A stretch of 45,672 nt of DNA from Flavobacteriales bacterium (GCA_017302935.1 JAFLBT010000005.1:1-45672), one strand, 5' to 3'; shown: positions 25,287 through 33,361, numbered from the stretch's first letter. A program made the numbers and translations. Notes: generated by a model from the letters alone, not told the origin.

Positions 25287-26252
25287 TTACTTTTCCATCG
25301 AATCAATAATCATATACGCCACTCTTAACGCTTCCGTTCCATCTTCCAACGTCACCACCGGTGTAGTATTATTGTTGATTGCATCTGCAAACGTTTCCAA
25401 TTCATCCAAAATGGCGTTGTTCATCGAAACCTCCGGGTTGTCAAAATAAATTTGTTTTTTCACGCCTTCAGCATTTTGCAAAATCATATCAAAATCACCC
25501 GGAACTTCCGGTGCGTCTTTCATTTTTACCACTTCACACACTTTGTCCAAATAGTCCACCGAGATGTAAGCATCTTTTTGAAAAAAGCGTGATTTCCGCA
25601 TGTTTTTCATTGAAATTCGGCTCGAAGTCACATTCGCCACACAACCATTTTCAAACTCAATTCGAGCATTTGCAATATCAGGCGACTGACTCAATACCGA
25701 AACACCACTCGCATGAACCGCTTTCACTTTCGATTTCACCACACTCAGAATCGCATCAATATCATGAATCATCAAATCTAAAACCACCGGAACATCGGTT
25801 CCTCTCGGATTAAATTCTGCCAATCGATGGGTTTCAATAAACATCGGGTTGTCAATTTGATTTTTCACCGCAATAAAAGCCGGATTAAATCGCTCCACGT
25901 GACCCACTTGACCTTTAACATTGTATTCTTTGGCTAAAGCAATAATTTCTTCCGCTTCTTCAACCGTGGTAGAAATTGGTTTTTCAATAAAAACATGTTT
26001 GCCCGATTTAATCGAAACTTTAGCACATTTATAGTGCGAAAGCGTAGGAGTCACAATATCAATCACATCCACAGCGTGAATTAATTTGGCAATCGTATCA
26101 AAACGTTTATAGCCAAATTCAGCCGCAATTTTCTCGGCATATTCAGCATTTTCGTCATAAAAACCAACTAATTCGTATTTGGAAGATTGATTAAGTAATC
26201 GCAAGTGTATTTTTCCAAGGTGTCCGGCACCCAAAACGCCAACTTTAAGCAT
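25287..26252 (-). CDS. Gfo/Idh/MocA family NAD(P)-dependent oxidoreductase
   Basis: A 321-residue oxidoreductase of the glucose-fructose oxidoreductase/inositol dehydrogenase type. The N-terminal dinucleotide fold is MLKVGVLGAGHLGKIHLRLL. The EKPISTTVEEAEEII motif carries the family's EKP lysine, followed by GHVERFNPAF and a C-terminal alpha/beta substrate domain with MIHDIDAIL. The substrate is unknown; sugar or cyclitol derivatives are usual. I placed the start at 26252 because MLKVGVLGAGHLG is the normal N-terminus. An extension to 26309 would add 19 hydrophobic residues that read like translated intergenic DNA. Confidence 0.88.
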   Translation of the reverse strand: MLKVGVLGAGHLGKIHLRLLNQSSKYELVGFYDENAEYAEKIAAEFGYKRFDTIAKLIHAVDVIDIVTPTLSHYKCAKVSIKSGKHVFIEKPISTTVEEAEEIIALAKEYNVKGQVGHVERFNPAFIAVKNQIDNPMFIETHRLAEFNPRGTDVPVVLDLMIHDIDAILSVVKSKVKAVHASGVSVLSQSPDIANARIEFENGCVANVTSSRISMKNMRKSRFFQKDAYISVDYLDKVCEVVKMKDAPEVPGDFDMILQNAEGVKKQIYFDNPEVSMNNAILDELETFADAINNNTTPVVTLEDGTEALRVAYMIIDSMEK

Positions 26253-26355
26253 AAAAGTAAATTTTATCAAAAATAGTAATAATGAGAGCATCTTGCAATC
26301 AAAATTCAAAAATCATCATTCAAAATTCTTGATTCACTATTTTTTTGTGCCTTTT

Positions 26356-26485
26356 CCCGCTTTTCGTTACAAGATTTTTTGTCCACTTGGCATTTTCTAA
26401 GCCAAAAAATGTGCTTCCGCTGGTCGCAATTTTTTGTCAAGAAAATGACCAAATGGCCTGCAAAATGCTTTCCACTACAATCGGG
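26356..26485 (+). repeat. 130-bp structured dispersed repeat, copy 2
   Basis: Begins CCCG, ends CGGG. Subterminal 16-mers are GCTTTTCGTTACAAGA (26359-26374) and GCTTTCCACTACAATC (26467-26482). The central loop GCTTCCGCTGGTCGC is at 26413-26427. The arms pair strongly: CATTTTCT with AGAAAATG, CCAAAAAAT with ATTTTTTG, and CCACTTGG with CCAAATGG. It occupies the gap between the divergent Gfo/Idh and pcm genes. The whole gap 26253-26627 holds no gene, only this element, the tandem 14-mers at 26521 and AT-rich filler. Confidence 0.87.
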
Positions 26486-26520
26486 GGCAGTGGAATGTTC
26501 AGTAATCAGTTTTCAATCAA

Positions 26521-26574
26521 CCGATAACAGACAACCGATAACAGACAACCGATAACAGACAACCGACAACAAAT
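26521..26574. repeat. Tandem 14-bp repeat CCGATAACAGACAA
   Basis: Three perfect head-to-tail copies (26521-26562), then a partial fourth (CCGACAACAAA). There are no spacers, so it is not a CRISPR array. It lies 36 bases after copy 2 of the 130-bp repeat and about 50 bases before pcm. Confidence 0.85.
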
Positions 26575-26627
26575 TTGCAAGTTCACTATTTATACTTTAA
26601 TTTTACCCAAACAAACCCAAACCCCAA

Positions 26628-27269
26628 GTGAGAGATACAGAAAAACATCAAGGACTTCGCAATCAGTTAGTAAAGTTATTAGCCGAAAAAGGAATAACCG
26701 ACAAAAATGTCCTTGAGGCCATCAAAAAAATTCCACGTCATCTGTTTCTTGATTCCGGATTCGAGCAATTTGCTTACCAAGACAAAGCTTTTCCAATTGG
26801 TGCCGGACAGACCATTTCGCAACCTTATACTGTAGCTTTTCAATCGCAATTATTAGAAGTAAAAAAAGATGATAAAATTCTGGAAATCGGTACCGGTTCC
26901 GGCTATCAAACGGCTGTTTTATGTACAATGGGAGCCAAAGTTTATTCCGTAGAACGTCAAAATGAATTGTTTAAAACCACTTCATTATTATTACCAAAAT
27001 TAGGAATCAGACCTAAACACTTATCTTTTGGTGATGGTTATAAAGGATTACCCAATTATGCTCCTTTTGATAGTATAATTGTGACGGCCGGAGCACCAAT
27101 TATACCTAAACCCTTAATGGCTCAGCTTAAAGTAGGAGGTAGGTTAGTCATTCCACTCGGCGAAAAAGAGCAAATCATGACCTTATTAATCCGTAAAAAC
27201 GAAACCCAATTTGAAAAACATGAGTTTGGAGAATTTCGTTTTGTGCCATTGTTGGAAGACAAAAATTAG
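26628..27269 (+). CDS. pcm: Protein-L-isoaspartate O-methyltransferase
   Basis: Repairs isoaspartyl residues in damaged proteins using S-adenosylmethionine. The 213-residue product has the PCMT N-terminal region IPRHLFLDSGFEQFAYQDKA, AFPIGAGQTISQPYTVA, the SAM motif ILEIGTGSGYQTAVL, and later VTAGAPIIPKPLMAQLKVGGRLVIPLG. The start is GTG at 26628 (read VRDTEKHQGLRNQL), which matches the usual flavobacterial N-terminus, and no suitable ATG lies nearby. It is the first gene after a repeat-rich gap and is followed by an unrelated secreted peptidase gene. Confidence 0.93.
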   Translation: MRDTEKHQGLRNQLVKLLAEKGITDKNVLEAIKKIPRHLFLDSGFEQFAYQDKAFPIGAGQTISQPYTVAFQSQLLEVKKDDKILEIGTGSGYQTAVLCTMGAKVYSVERQNELFKTTSLLLPKLGIRPKHLSFGDGYKGLPNYAPFDSIIVTAGAPIIPKPLMAQLKVGGRLVIPLGEKEQIMTLLIRKNETQFEKHEFGEFRFVPLLEDKN

Positions 27270-27302
27270 ATATTTTTTTCTATTTTTACGAAAAACAATC
27301 CA

Positions 27303-28583
27303 ATGATTAAAAAACTACTTTTTCTACTCACACCATTCTTTCTGAATGCTCAAGGTTATACGAGCTATTTTACCGGGAATACAACTAATATCACTACAAC
27401 ACCAGAATTTGGAGTTTGTTTGATGGGCGGAGCTTCCGAAAATGATGAAGCCATGAAATGGTTACTTCAAAAAGCAAATGGTGGAGATGTTGTTGTTTTG
27501 AGAAGTTCGGGAAGTAATGGATACAACAATTATTTATATTCTGGTTTGGGAGTTACTGTCAATTCTGTAGAAACCTTAGTCATTACATCGGTTGCCGGAG
27601 CCACAAATCCCTACGTTTTAGATAAGGTTGCTAATGCCGAAATGATCTGGTTTGCCGGTGGCGACCAATGGAATTATGTTTCTTATTTTAAAAATAATGC
27701 TTTAGAAGATTTAATCAATAACCATATAAATATAAAAAATGCTCCAATTGGTGGCACTAGTGCAGGGATGGCCATTTTAGGGGGAAAATATTTTAATGCT
27801 CAAAATGGTTCTGTTACTTCAACGCAAGCAATGAATAATCCGTATCATCCAAATATAACGTTAGGGTATGATGATTTTCTTTCCGTACCCTATTTAACAG
27901 ATGTTATTACCGATACACATTATGATAATCCAGACAGAAGAGGAAGACAAAGTACGTTTATTGCCCGTTTTAAAAGCGATTTTAATTTTGATGTAAAGGG
28001 AATTGCTTCAAATGAATATGTGGCAGTTTGTATTGATGCAGATGGAAAAGCAAGAGTATTTGGTGATTATCCTGCTTATCAAGAATTTGCCTATTTTCTT
28101 CAAGCTAATTGCAATAATCCAAATCCAATTGAAAACATTCAATCGGGTCAACCTCTAACATGGAATTATAATGGTCAAGCTTTAAAAGTTTACAAGGTTC
28201 CAGGAACCATGAATGGACAACATTTTTTTGACATTAGTGATTGGCAAAACGGAAATAATTCAGGTGGAAGTTGGGAACATTGGTCTATAAACAATGGGGT
28301 TTTTTCATCCTCAGCCGGTACTCCGATTCAATGTGTACTTGGTGTTAATGATTCACTTTTAAATGAGATTCAAGTTTTTCCAAATCCTTTTTCTGATCAT
28401 TTTTCTGTAAAGGAAATCGAATTAGCAAAAATTTCAATTTTTGATGCACAAGGTAGAGTTGTTTTTGAAAAAGAAAAATATGTTGGAGAAATTTTGAATT
28501 TTAGCCATTTCAATTCCGGTATTTATTTTATTCGAGTGGAGGTTGACAATCAAATTTATACCAAAAAAATAGTAAAAAAATAA
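27303..28583 (+). CDS. Secreted S51 (cyanophycinase-like) peptidase with T9SS type A tail
   Basis: A 426-residue exported protein (signal MIKKLLFLLTPFFLNAQ). The catalytic part (about 30-290) resembles the cyanophycinase/peptidase S51 family: GVCLMGGASENDEA, WFAGGDQ (GGDQ 119-122) and the nucleophile elbow GGTSAGMAILGG with S153. A later DTHYDNPDRRGR segment fits the family's histidine-containing stretch. The C-terminal 75 residues are a T9SS sorting domain (VFPNPFSDHFSV, FDAQGRVVF, FNSGIYFIRVE, KKIVKK). Thus it is likely delivered to the cell surface or medium by type IX secretion. Substrate unknown: cyanophycin or other beta-linked aspartyl peptides are possible. Confidence 0.85.
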   Translation: MIKKLLFLLTPFFLNAQGYTSYFTGNTTNITTTPEFGVCLMGGASENDEAMKWLLQKANGGDVVVLRSSGSNGYNNYLYSGLGVTVNSVETLVITSVAGATNPYVLDKVANAEMIWFAGGDQWNYVSYFKNNALEDLINNHINIKNAPIGGTSAGMAILGGKYFNAQNGSVTSTQAMNNPYHPNITLGYDDFLSVPYLTDVITDTHYDNPDRRGRQSTFIARFKSDFNFDVKGIASNEYVAVCIDADGKARVFGDYPAYQEFAYFLQANCNNPNPIENIQSGQPLTWNYNGQALKVYKVPGTMNGQHFFDISDWQNGNNSGGSWEHWSINNGVFSSSAGTPIQCVLGVNDSLLNEIQVFPNPFSDHFSVKEIELAKISIFDAQGRVVFEKEKYVGEILNFSHFNSGIYFIRVEVDNQIYTKKIVKK

Positions 28584-28590
28584 AATAAAG

Positions 28591-28615
28591 AAACCCGCAT
28601 AAGCGGGCTTTTTTT
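28591..28615. terminator. Bidirectional terminator between the S51 peptidase and Fic genes
   Basis: CCCGC (28594-28598) pairs with GCGGG (28603-28607), flanked by AAA and TTT, with a T tract after it on the plus strand. It sits between two convergent genes whose ends are 31 bases apart. Confidence 0.85.
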
Positions 28616-29663
28616 AACCGATAATATTGATATATCGTTGTAAACTTTCCTTTTCAATTTGGGCAATAAAAAGCAAAAAATCTTCTTTATTGCCATTTGT
28701 TTGGGCAGTTTCTAAAGCGTTGTAATATTTCATTCGGTTTTCATAATCACCTTTGATGTTGGCAATTACATATCCATGTTGTAATAAAATTAAATTCATT
28801 ACTAAACGAGAGGTTCTACCATTCCCATCAATAAACGGATGGATCGTAACCAATCGTTCATGCATTTCTGCTGCCATAATCACAGGATGCAATTTATTTT
28901 TATGGGTTTCATACCAAATAAAATAATCTTCCATGTCTTTGGCTACCATGTAGGGCTGAGGTGGCATGTGGCTGCTTCCTTTTATCATGACTTGAACGCG
29001 ACGATATCTTCCGGCATCTTCAGGAATAATTCCTCTGAGAATAAGATTATGTATGGTTAATAATTCTCTTTCAGAAAGGCTAAATCCTTTTTCCATTAAT
29101 TGTTTAATGTAACCAATCGCCTCTTGATGATTAATGGCTTCCAAATGCTCACGCATACTTTTTCCGGAAACGGTTAATCCTTCATTAATAACCAAATCTG
29201 TTTCTCTGAGTGTTAGCGTATTTCCTTCAATTCGATTACTTTCAAACGTATATTCTAATTCTAGTGCTTGTGCAATTCTATAACTGTCAAATGCTCTTTT
29301 TTGATCTAAAACTTTCTTTAAAACATCAATTTCATTGAGTATGCTTTTTAATGAATTTGAAATCGTGTCTCGCTTAAAAGCGGCATTGTATTTCATTTCG
29401 CTTTCGGCAACCATCAATGCTTTTAGACCAAAATTTTCATCATCTCCAATTTCATATAGTATTTTTTCTTTTAACCAAGCCACCATCAAGGTTTCATAAT
29501 CTATTTCTAATATTGAGGCAAGTTTTGTTATTTGGTCACGAGTAGGTTTTCGGTTTCCATTCTCAAACTTACTAATCAATGCTTGATCAATACCAAGGAG
29601 TTGAGCTACTTCTCTAGTTTTTAAATTTTTATTTTCACGAGCTGTTTTTAATAAGTTTTTCAT
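28614..29663 (-). CDS. Fic-domain protein with N-terminal HTH
   Basis: A 349-residue protein. An XRE-type HTH is at about 4-60 (REVAQLLGIDQALISKFENG). A class II inhibitory motif (S/T)xxxE(G/N) is seen as SNRIEG at 142-147, and the Fic core has HPFIDGNGRTSR at 275-286 with the catalytic histidine H275. Fic enzymes usually AMPylate target proteins; the inhibitory helix would keep it inactive until displaced. No antitoxin gene is adjacent, as expected when inhibitor and enzyme are in one chain. A perfect palindrome overlaps the promoter (29674-29714), consistent with repression by its own HTH. Targets cannot be predicted. Confidence 0.92.
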   Translation of the reverse strand: MKNLLKTARENKNLKTREVAQLLGIDQALISKFENGNRKPTRDQITKLASILEIDYETLMVAWLKEKILYEIGDDENFGLKALMVAESEMKYNAAFKRDTISNSLKSILNEIDVLKKVLDQKRAFDSYRIAQALELEYTFESNRIEGNTLTLRETDLVINEGLTVSGKSMREHLEAINHQEAIGYIKQLMEKGFSLSERELLTIHNLILRGIIPEDAGRYRRVQVMIKGSSHMPPQPYMVAKDMEDYFIWYETHKNKLHPVIMAAEMHERLVTIHPFIDGNGRTSRLVMNLILLQHGYVIANIKGDYENRMKYYNALETAQTNGNKEDFLLFIAQIEKESLQRYINIIG

Positions 29664-29673
29664 ACTCCATTAT

Positions 29674-29714
29674 TTTGTCATGACAAATTTAGTCATAAAT
29701 TTCGAAATACAAAA
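29674..29714 (-). promoter_or_regulatory. Fic promoter with overlapping palindromic operator
   Basis: On the minus strand TTTTG (29714-29710), 18-base spacer and TAAATTTG (29691-29684) match the Bacteroidota promoter. The perfect 14-bp palindrome TTTGTCATGACAAA (29674-29687) covers the downstream edge of the -7 box. A related half site TTTAGTCATAAA follows at 29688-29699. It is a candidate operator for the HTH domain of the gene it controls. Confidence 0.65.
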
Positions 29715-29746
29715 TAATCTTATACTTTTTTAAACTTTATTTTAAA

Positions 29747-30199
29747 TTAGAAATTCTTTTTTATCCGATCGATGTCTCTTTTAGTATCGCGATCTTTAAT
29801 GGTTTCACGTTTGTCGTAGTTTTTCTTTCCACGACAAAGAGCAATTTCCATTTTAGCATATCCTTTTTCGTTGATATATAAACGCAGAGGTACAACCGTT
29901 AGCCCCTTGTTTTGTAAATCTTTTTCAAGGCTTTTTAATTCCTTTTTATTCAAAAGGAGTTTTCTTTCGCTTTTTGCTTTATGATTATAATGCGTGCCAA
30001 AAGAATACTCTTCGATGTTTGAATTGATTACAAACAGCTCACCATTACTAAATTCACAAAAACTTTCGGCAATGGATGCTTTACCCAAACGAATTGATTT
30101 GATTTCGGTGCCGGTCAATACAATTCCAGCATCATACCGATCGATGATTTCATAATCAAATTTTGCTCGTTTATTAAGTATGTTTATTGTTTTTTGCAT
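29747..30199 (-). CDS. smpB: SsrA-binding protein SmpB
   Basis: Binds tmRNA and brings it to stalled ribosomes in trans-translation. A 150-residue protein of the normal size, with [18 protein letters not shown] at its start, then [51 protein letters not shown] and a basic tail [12 protein letters not shown] placed the start at 30199 because the 14 upstream residues do not belong to the family and would overlap the promoter box TACATTTG (minus strand, 30214-30207). If that box is used, the transcript is nearly leaderless. The gene for tmRNA itself is not in the window. Confidence 0.93.
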   Translation of the reverse strand: MQKTINILNKRAKFDYEIIDRYDAGIVLTGTEIKSIRLGKASIAESFCEFSNGELFVINSNIEEYSFGTHYNHKAKSERKLLLNKKELKSLEKDLQNKGLTVVPLRLYINEKGYAKMEIALCRGKKNYDKRETIKDRDTKRDIDRIKKNF

Positions 30200-30206
30200 A
30201 GGGTTG

Positions 30207-30214
30207 CAAATGTA
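30207..30214 (-). promoter_or_regulatory. Candidate -7 box (TACATTTG) of smpB
   Basis: The reverse complement of CAAATGTA matches TAnnTTTG and ends eight bases before the ATG. No -33 element is clear. Confidence 0.4.
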
Positions 30215-30306
30215 AAATAAAAATGTGTTTTTTTTAACCATTTTATTACTTCAGAATTATTTTTTGGTAAATGATTTTTATCAGGTTTTATAAGATTAGT
30301 TGATTT

Positions 30307-30314
30307 TACATTTG
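30307..30314 (+). promoter_or_regulatory. Candidate -7 box (TACATTTG) of the OmpW-like gene
   Basis: A perfect TAnnTTTG match 25 bases before the ATG at 30340. The -33 region lacks TTG at the right distance. Confidence 0.45.
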
Positions 30315-30339
30315 AACTGTAATTTTAATACAATACAAA

Positions 30340-31026
30340 ATGAGAAAAATAGTTATTGCATGTATTCTTTCGTCATTATTCATGACAAATTTTACCCAAG
30401 CACAAGAGCAAAAAAGTGATAAAGATTTTAGTAGATGGCAAGTTCGTTTACGAGGAATTGGAGTTGTTCCAAATGAAAAAGCAACAATCGGAATTATTGG
30501 TGGAGATGTAAACATATCTAACGCAATTGTACCGGAATTAGATTTCACTTATTTCTTTACCGAAAATTTTGCTGCTGAATTAATTTTAGGAACAGCTAAA
30601 CATGATGTTCGAACAGTTGGTTCTGATATTTCTGCAATTGGCGGTCCAACTAGTTTTGATGTTGATTTAGGTAGTGTAATGTTACTTCCTCCTACGTTAA
30701 CAGCTCAATATCACTTTTTCCCATTAAAAGAGAAAAAATTTAAACCTTATGTTGGTGCTGGTATTAACTACACTATTTTTTATAATGTAAAAGAGGGTAA
30801 TGTTGTTAAAGGAATTGAGTATGATAATGCAATTGGGTTTGCAGCACAAGTTGGTTTTGACGTGATGTTGAATGAAAAGTACTTTGTAAATTTTGATGTA
30901 AAAAGACTTTTCTTAAAAACGGATGTAACAGTAGATGCTTCTAATTTAGCAGAAGGTTTATCTATTCCTGCTGAAGTTGAAATTAATCCTTGGATTATTG
31001 GTTTAGGTTTTGGAATGAAATTCTAA
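30340..31026 (+). CDS. OmpW-family outer membrane protein
   Basis: A 228-residue protein with a signal peptide (MRKIVIACILSSLFMTNFTQAQ) and an eight-stranded beta-barrel pattern typical of OmpW: WQVRLRGIGVVPNEKA early, LDFTYFFTENFAAELILGT, LPPTLTAQYHFFP, KPYVGAGINYTIFY, QVGFDVMLNEKYFVNFDVKR and the terminal strand NPWIIGLGFGMKF ending in aromatic F. It should form a small outer membrane pore; the ligand is unknown. It is a single gene with no clear terminator. Confidence 0.87.
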   Translation: MRKIVIACILSSLFMTNFTQAQEQKSDKDFSRWQVRLRGIGVVPNEKATIGIIGGDVNISNAIVPELDFTYFFTENFAAELILGTAKHDVRTVGSDISAIGGPTSFDVDLGSVMLLPPTLTAQYHFFPLKEKKFKPYVGAGINYTIFYNVKEGNVVKGIEYDNAIGFAAQVGFDVMLNEKYFVNFDVKRLFLKTDVTVDASNLAEGLSIPAEVEINPWIIGLGFGMKF

Positions 31027-31179
31027 ATAAATTATTGGTTAGTAATCGGGTAAAACCGAAAGATAGAGTCGAATGTGAATACGTTCGGCTTTATTTTTTT
31101 ATTAACTTTTTATTAACTGTCGTTCAAAATTCAAAAAATAGTATTAAATTCGTTAATATTTGAATTAAAAACTAATTTT

Positions 31180-32697
31180 ATGATAAAAAATGTACTTTTA
31201 GTAGCCGTTTTATTTAGCTTATTTGCTATTTCTTGTTCACAAGAAGAAAATCAAAAAAGTGAGGAGTTAATCGTGATTTCTAATCAAAAAGATCCATTAA
31301 CAGCAAGACAAATCAACGATTTAATAAATTCGTTTAATCAAAATGGGAAAAAATTCTATTGGCGTGAGGTTGATACTCATACCCTTTGGAGTGCTGTTTT
31401 ACAAAGTAAAAATTTAGTTACTATTGGTTTCGGTAAGAACAGAGATGATTTTGATCGAACAAAATCGCCGGATGCTGCAAAAATGCAGAATGAAATCATT
31501 TCTATTTTAAAGCGATATGAAGGAGAGCAAAATGATAAATTAGTTTTTTCTGAGGACGCTTATTTGAATTTGATTGATGTGGTAGTAACCAAACAAGAAA
31601 CGTTAGAAGCATTAAGGCGAAACAAATTTGTTCGTTATGTTGAACCGGCAGATTATCGTTATTTCTCAATCGAAAATCAAGGTAATCCAGAAGATAATCA
31701 AATGGAATCAGATTCTGGTTGTGGATATAGTACTTCAACAATAAGTGCTTCTGATGTGACAACAATAAGTCCTAATGCTAAGGTTCCATGGGCATTCTAT
31801 AAGCACGCAATTCCTTCTGCTTGGAATTTTTCCACAGGTGCAGGGGTTACAATTGGTGTCGTTGATACTGGATTATCACCACAACAGACACTCATGAATG
31901 GTAACTTTAATACCGGTCAATCATCTGGTAGATTTGTGCAAAAATATGGAGTATATGTTGATTCTATTTGGCCTTGGTCAACTTCAACTGATGGAGTAAA
32001 TGACCTATGTGGACACGGAACAAGCATGGCATCAGTTGCAACAGCTCCAAGGAATAATAATGGTTTACCAATGGGTGTGGCATATAATGCTAATTTAGTT
32101 TCTTATAGAGCTTCTTCAGATGTTGTTTTAAATGGTTTTCATGAGCAAAGAGGTGTGCAAAATGCTTTTACTGCTTTAGGAAACAGAACAGATGTTAAAA
32201 TTATATCCATGTCAATGGGGCATATTTTTTCAGTTGGAAGAATTGAAGATGGAGTACGTTATGCAAATAATAGAGGAAAATTAATTTTTTGTGCAGGAGG
32301 AACATCAACCTCATTTACCAATTTTGTGGGTGTAATTTTTCCTGCTTGGATGCCAGAAACGGTTGCTGTAACAGGTATAAAAGAAGCTTCAACTTATCAA
32401 AAATGTGATGTATGTCATAGTGGGGCTGAGATTGATTTTACAATCATGATGGAACGTTCAGGAACCGGAAATAAAGTTCCCGTTTTGAGTTATTACAATA
32501 ACCAAGCAGATTATGTAGGTGGTTCATCTGTAGCCACGGCAACAACTGCCGGTATAGCGGCTTTAGTTTGGTCAAAAAATCCAACATGGACAAAGGCCCA
32601 AGTATTGACTAAAATGAAACAATCCTCTCAATTTTATCCAACAAAAAATTCGCAATTTGGTCACGGAATTATTAATGCATTAACTGCACTTCAGTAA
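31180..32697 (+). CDS. S8-family serine peptidase (subtilase), lipoprotein
   Basis: A 505-residue peptidase with a lipobox at the N-terminus (LFAISC, C19) followed by a propeptide-like region (about 25-160). The catalytic triad is D229 (GVVDTGL), H279 (GHGTSMASV) and S450. The usual GTSMAAP box at the serine is replaced by GGSSVATAT. No T9SS tail is present, so it should be anchored in the outer or inner membrane as a lipoprotein. The Cys pair KCDVCHSG (near 409-412) may form a disulfide or bind metal. Its upstream box AATATTTG is one base off the promoter consensus. Confidence 0.85.
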   Translation: MIKNVLLVAVLFSLFAISCSQEENQKSEELIVISNQKDPLTARQINDLINSFNQNGKKFYWREVDTHTLWSAVLQSKNLVTIGFGKNRDDFDRTKSPDAAKMQNEIISILKRYEGEQNDKLVFSEDAYLNLIDVVVTKQETLEALRRNKFVRYVEPADYRYFSIENQGNPEDNQMESDSGCGYSTSTISASDVTTISPNAKVPWAFYKHAIPSAWNFSTGAGVTIGVVDTGLSPQQTLMNGNFNTGQSSGRFVQKYGVYVDSIWPWSTSTDGVNDLCGHGTSMASVATAPRNNNGLPMGVAYNANLVSYRASSDVVLNGFHEQRGVQNAFTALGNRTDVKIISMSMGHIFSVGRIEDGVRYANNRGKLIFCAGGTSTSFTNFVGVIFPAWMPETVAVTGIKEASTYQKCDVCHSGAEIDFTIMMERSGTGNKVPVLSYYNNQADYVGGSSVATATTAGIAALVWSKNPTWTKAQVLTKMKQSSQFYPTKNSQFGHGIINALTALQ

Positions 32698-32717
32698 ATT
32701 GTTTATTTACTTTCTGT

Positions 32718-32786
32718 AAACCATGAATTTCGCTAAATAGTACGAATCTGTATTTGTAAATTGGCGAAATTCGTGGTTTTTTTATT
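32718..32786 (+). terminator. Terminator-like long hairpin after the subtilase gene
   Basis: AAACCATGAATTTCGC (32718-32733) pairs with GCGAAATTCGTGGTTT (32764-32779), all 16 positions with one G-T pair, and a T tract follows. The loop is 30 bases, long for a normal terminator, and has an extra AAAT/ATTT pairing. It lies between convergent genes. Confidence 0.7.
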
Positions 32787-33267
32787 TGTGATGAGTTAAT
32801 TTGTGCTCAATTTTATTACCGCTGATAGTGATTGTGTAAAGGTCTCCAAATTGATTTTCATCTATTAGAGTATAAATCTCTTTTTCTAAAAGGGCATTGA
32901 TTTGAAATGGAATAGTATTGCTGTGACCCACAATTAAAATGGTTTTACCGTGATGCTTTTCAATGATTTCTTTCAATGAAAATTTAGTAGCATCGTAAAA
33001 AATCATATCTTTTTGTTTAGATGTTGCGATTGTACTACAAGTCATTTGAGTTCTACGAGTTAGGGTTGTATAAAAGAAATCTATATTTTTTTTATCAAAA
33101 TATTTTGTCCACTTCACTGCTCTTTTCAAACCTTCTTCGGAAAGTTCAGGGTTTTGTGAACTATCTGCTTTTTCTGCATGACGAATGAGGTATATAGTAG
33201 TAGTTTCGGATTGTGCAATAGAAACTTGAAAAACAACTAATATTAAAAATGAGTAAATTGATTTCAT
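32782..33267 (-). CDS. Histidine phosphatase (SixA-like), exported
   Basis: A 161-residue branch 1 histidine phosphatase with a signal peptide (MKSIYSFLILVVFQVSIAQ). The RHAEKAD motif (LIRHAEK, phospho-accepting His), then ELSEEGLKRAVKW, TTLTRRTQMTC and the second catalytic His in VGHSNTIPF are the family's core. It is probably periplasmic because of the signal. The start at 33267 is chosen because the upstream 23 residues (to 33336) precede an excellent signal peptide and look like translated leader. The substrate is unknown; some relatives act on phosphosugars or phosphoproteins. Confidence 0.83.
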   Translation of the reverse strand: MKSIYSFLILVVFQVSIAQSETTTIYLIRHAEKADSSQNPELSEEGLKRAVKWTKYFDKKNIDFFYTTLTRRTQMTCSTIATSKQKDMIFYDATKFSLKEIIEKHHGKTILIVGHSNTIPFQINALLEKEIYTLIDENQFGDLYTITISGNKIEHKLTHHK

Positions 33268-33315
33268 AGTAATAGTTTTTATAAAAGTAAGAAATTGAAA
33301 ATTTCTATTCAGTAA

Positions 33316-33349
33316 TTTTTGCGATATTCTTTTCAAACCACTACTTTTG
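33316..33349 (+). promoter_or_regulatory. Promoter of tRNA-Pro
   Basis: TTTTTG (33316-33321), 20-base spacer and TACTTTTG (33342-33349) match the Bacteroidota consensus, 12 bases before the tRNA 5' end. Confidence 0.65.
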
Positions 33350-33361
33350 CCATGTCTTTTT

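Noticed and set aside
26345..26527. Small plus-strand reading frame of about 60 codons
   Set aside because: It coincides with copy 2 of the 130-bp repeat and has no homologous protein feature.
26521..26574. CRISPR-like repeat array
   Set aside because: The 14-mers are head-to-tail without spacers, and no cas genes are nearby. It is a simple tandem repeat.
28614..29663. Toxin-antitoxin pair
   Set aside because: No separate antitoxin gene is adjacent; the inhibitory motif is within the Fic protein itself.
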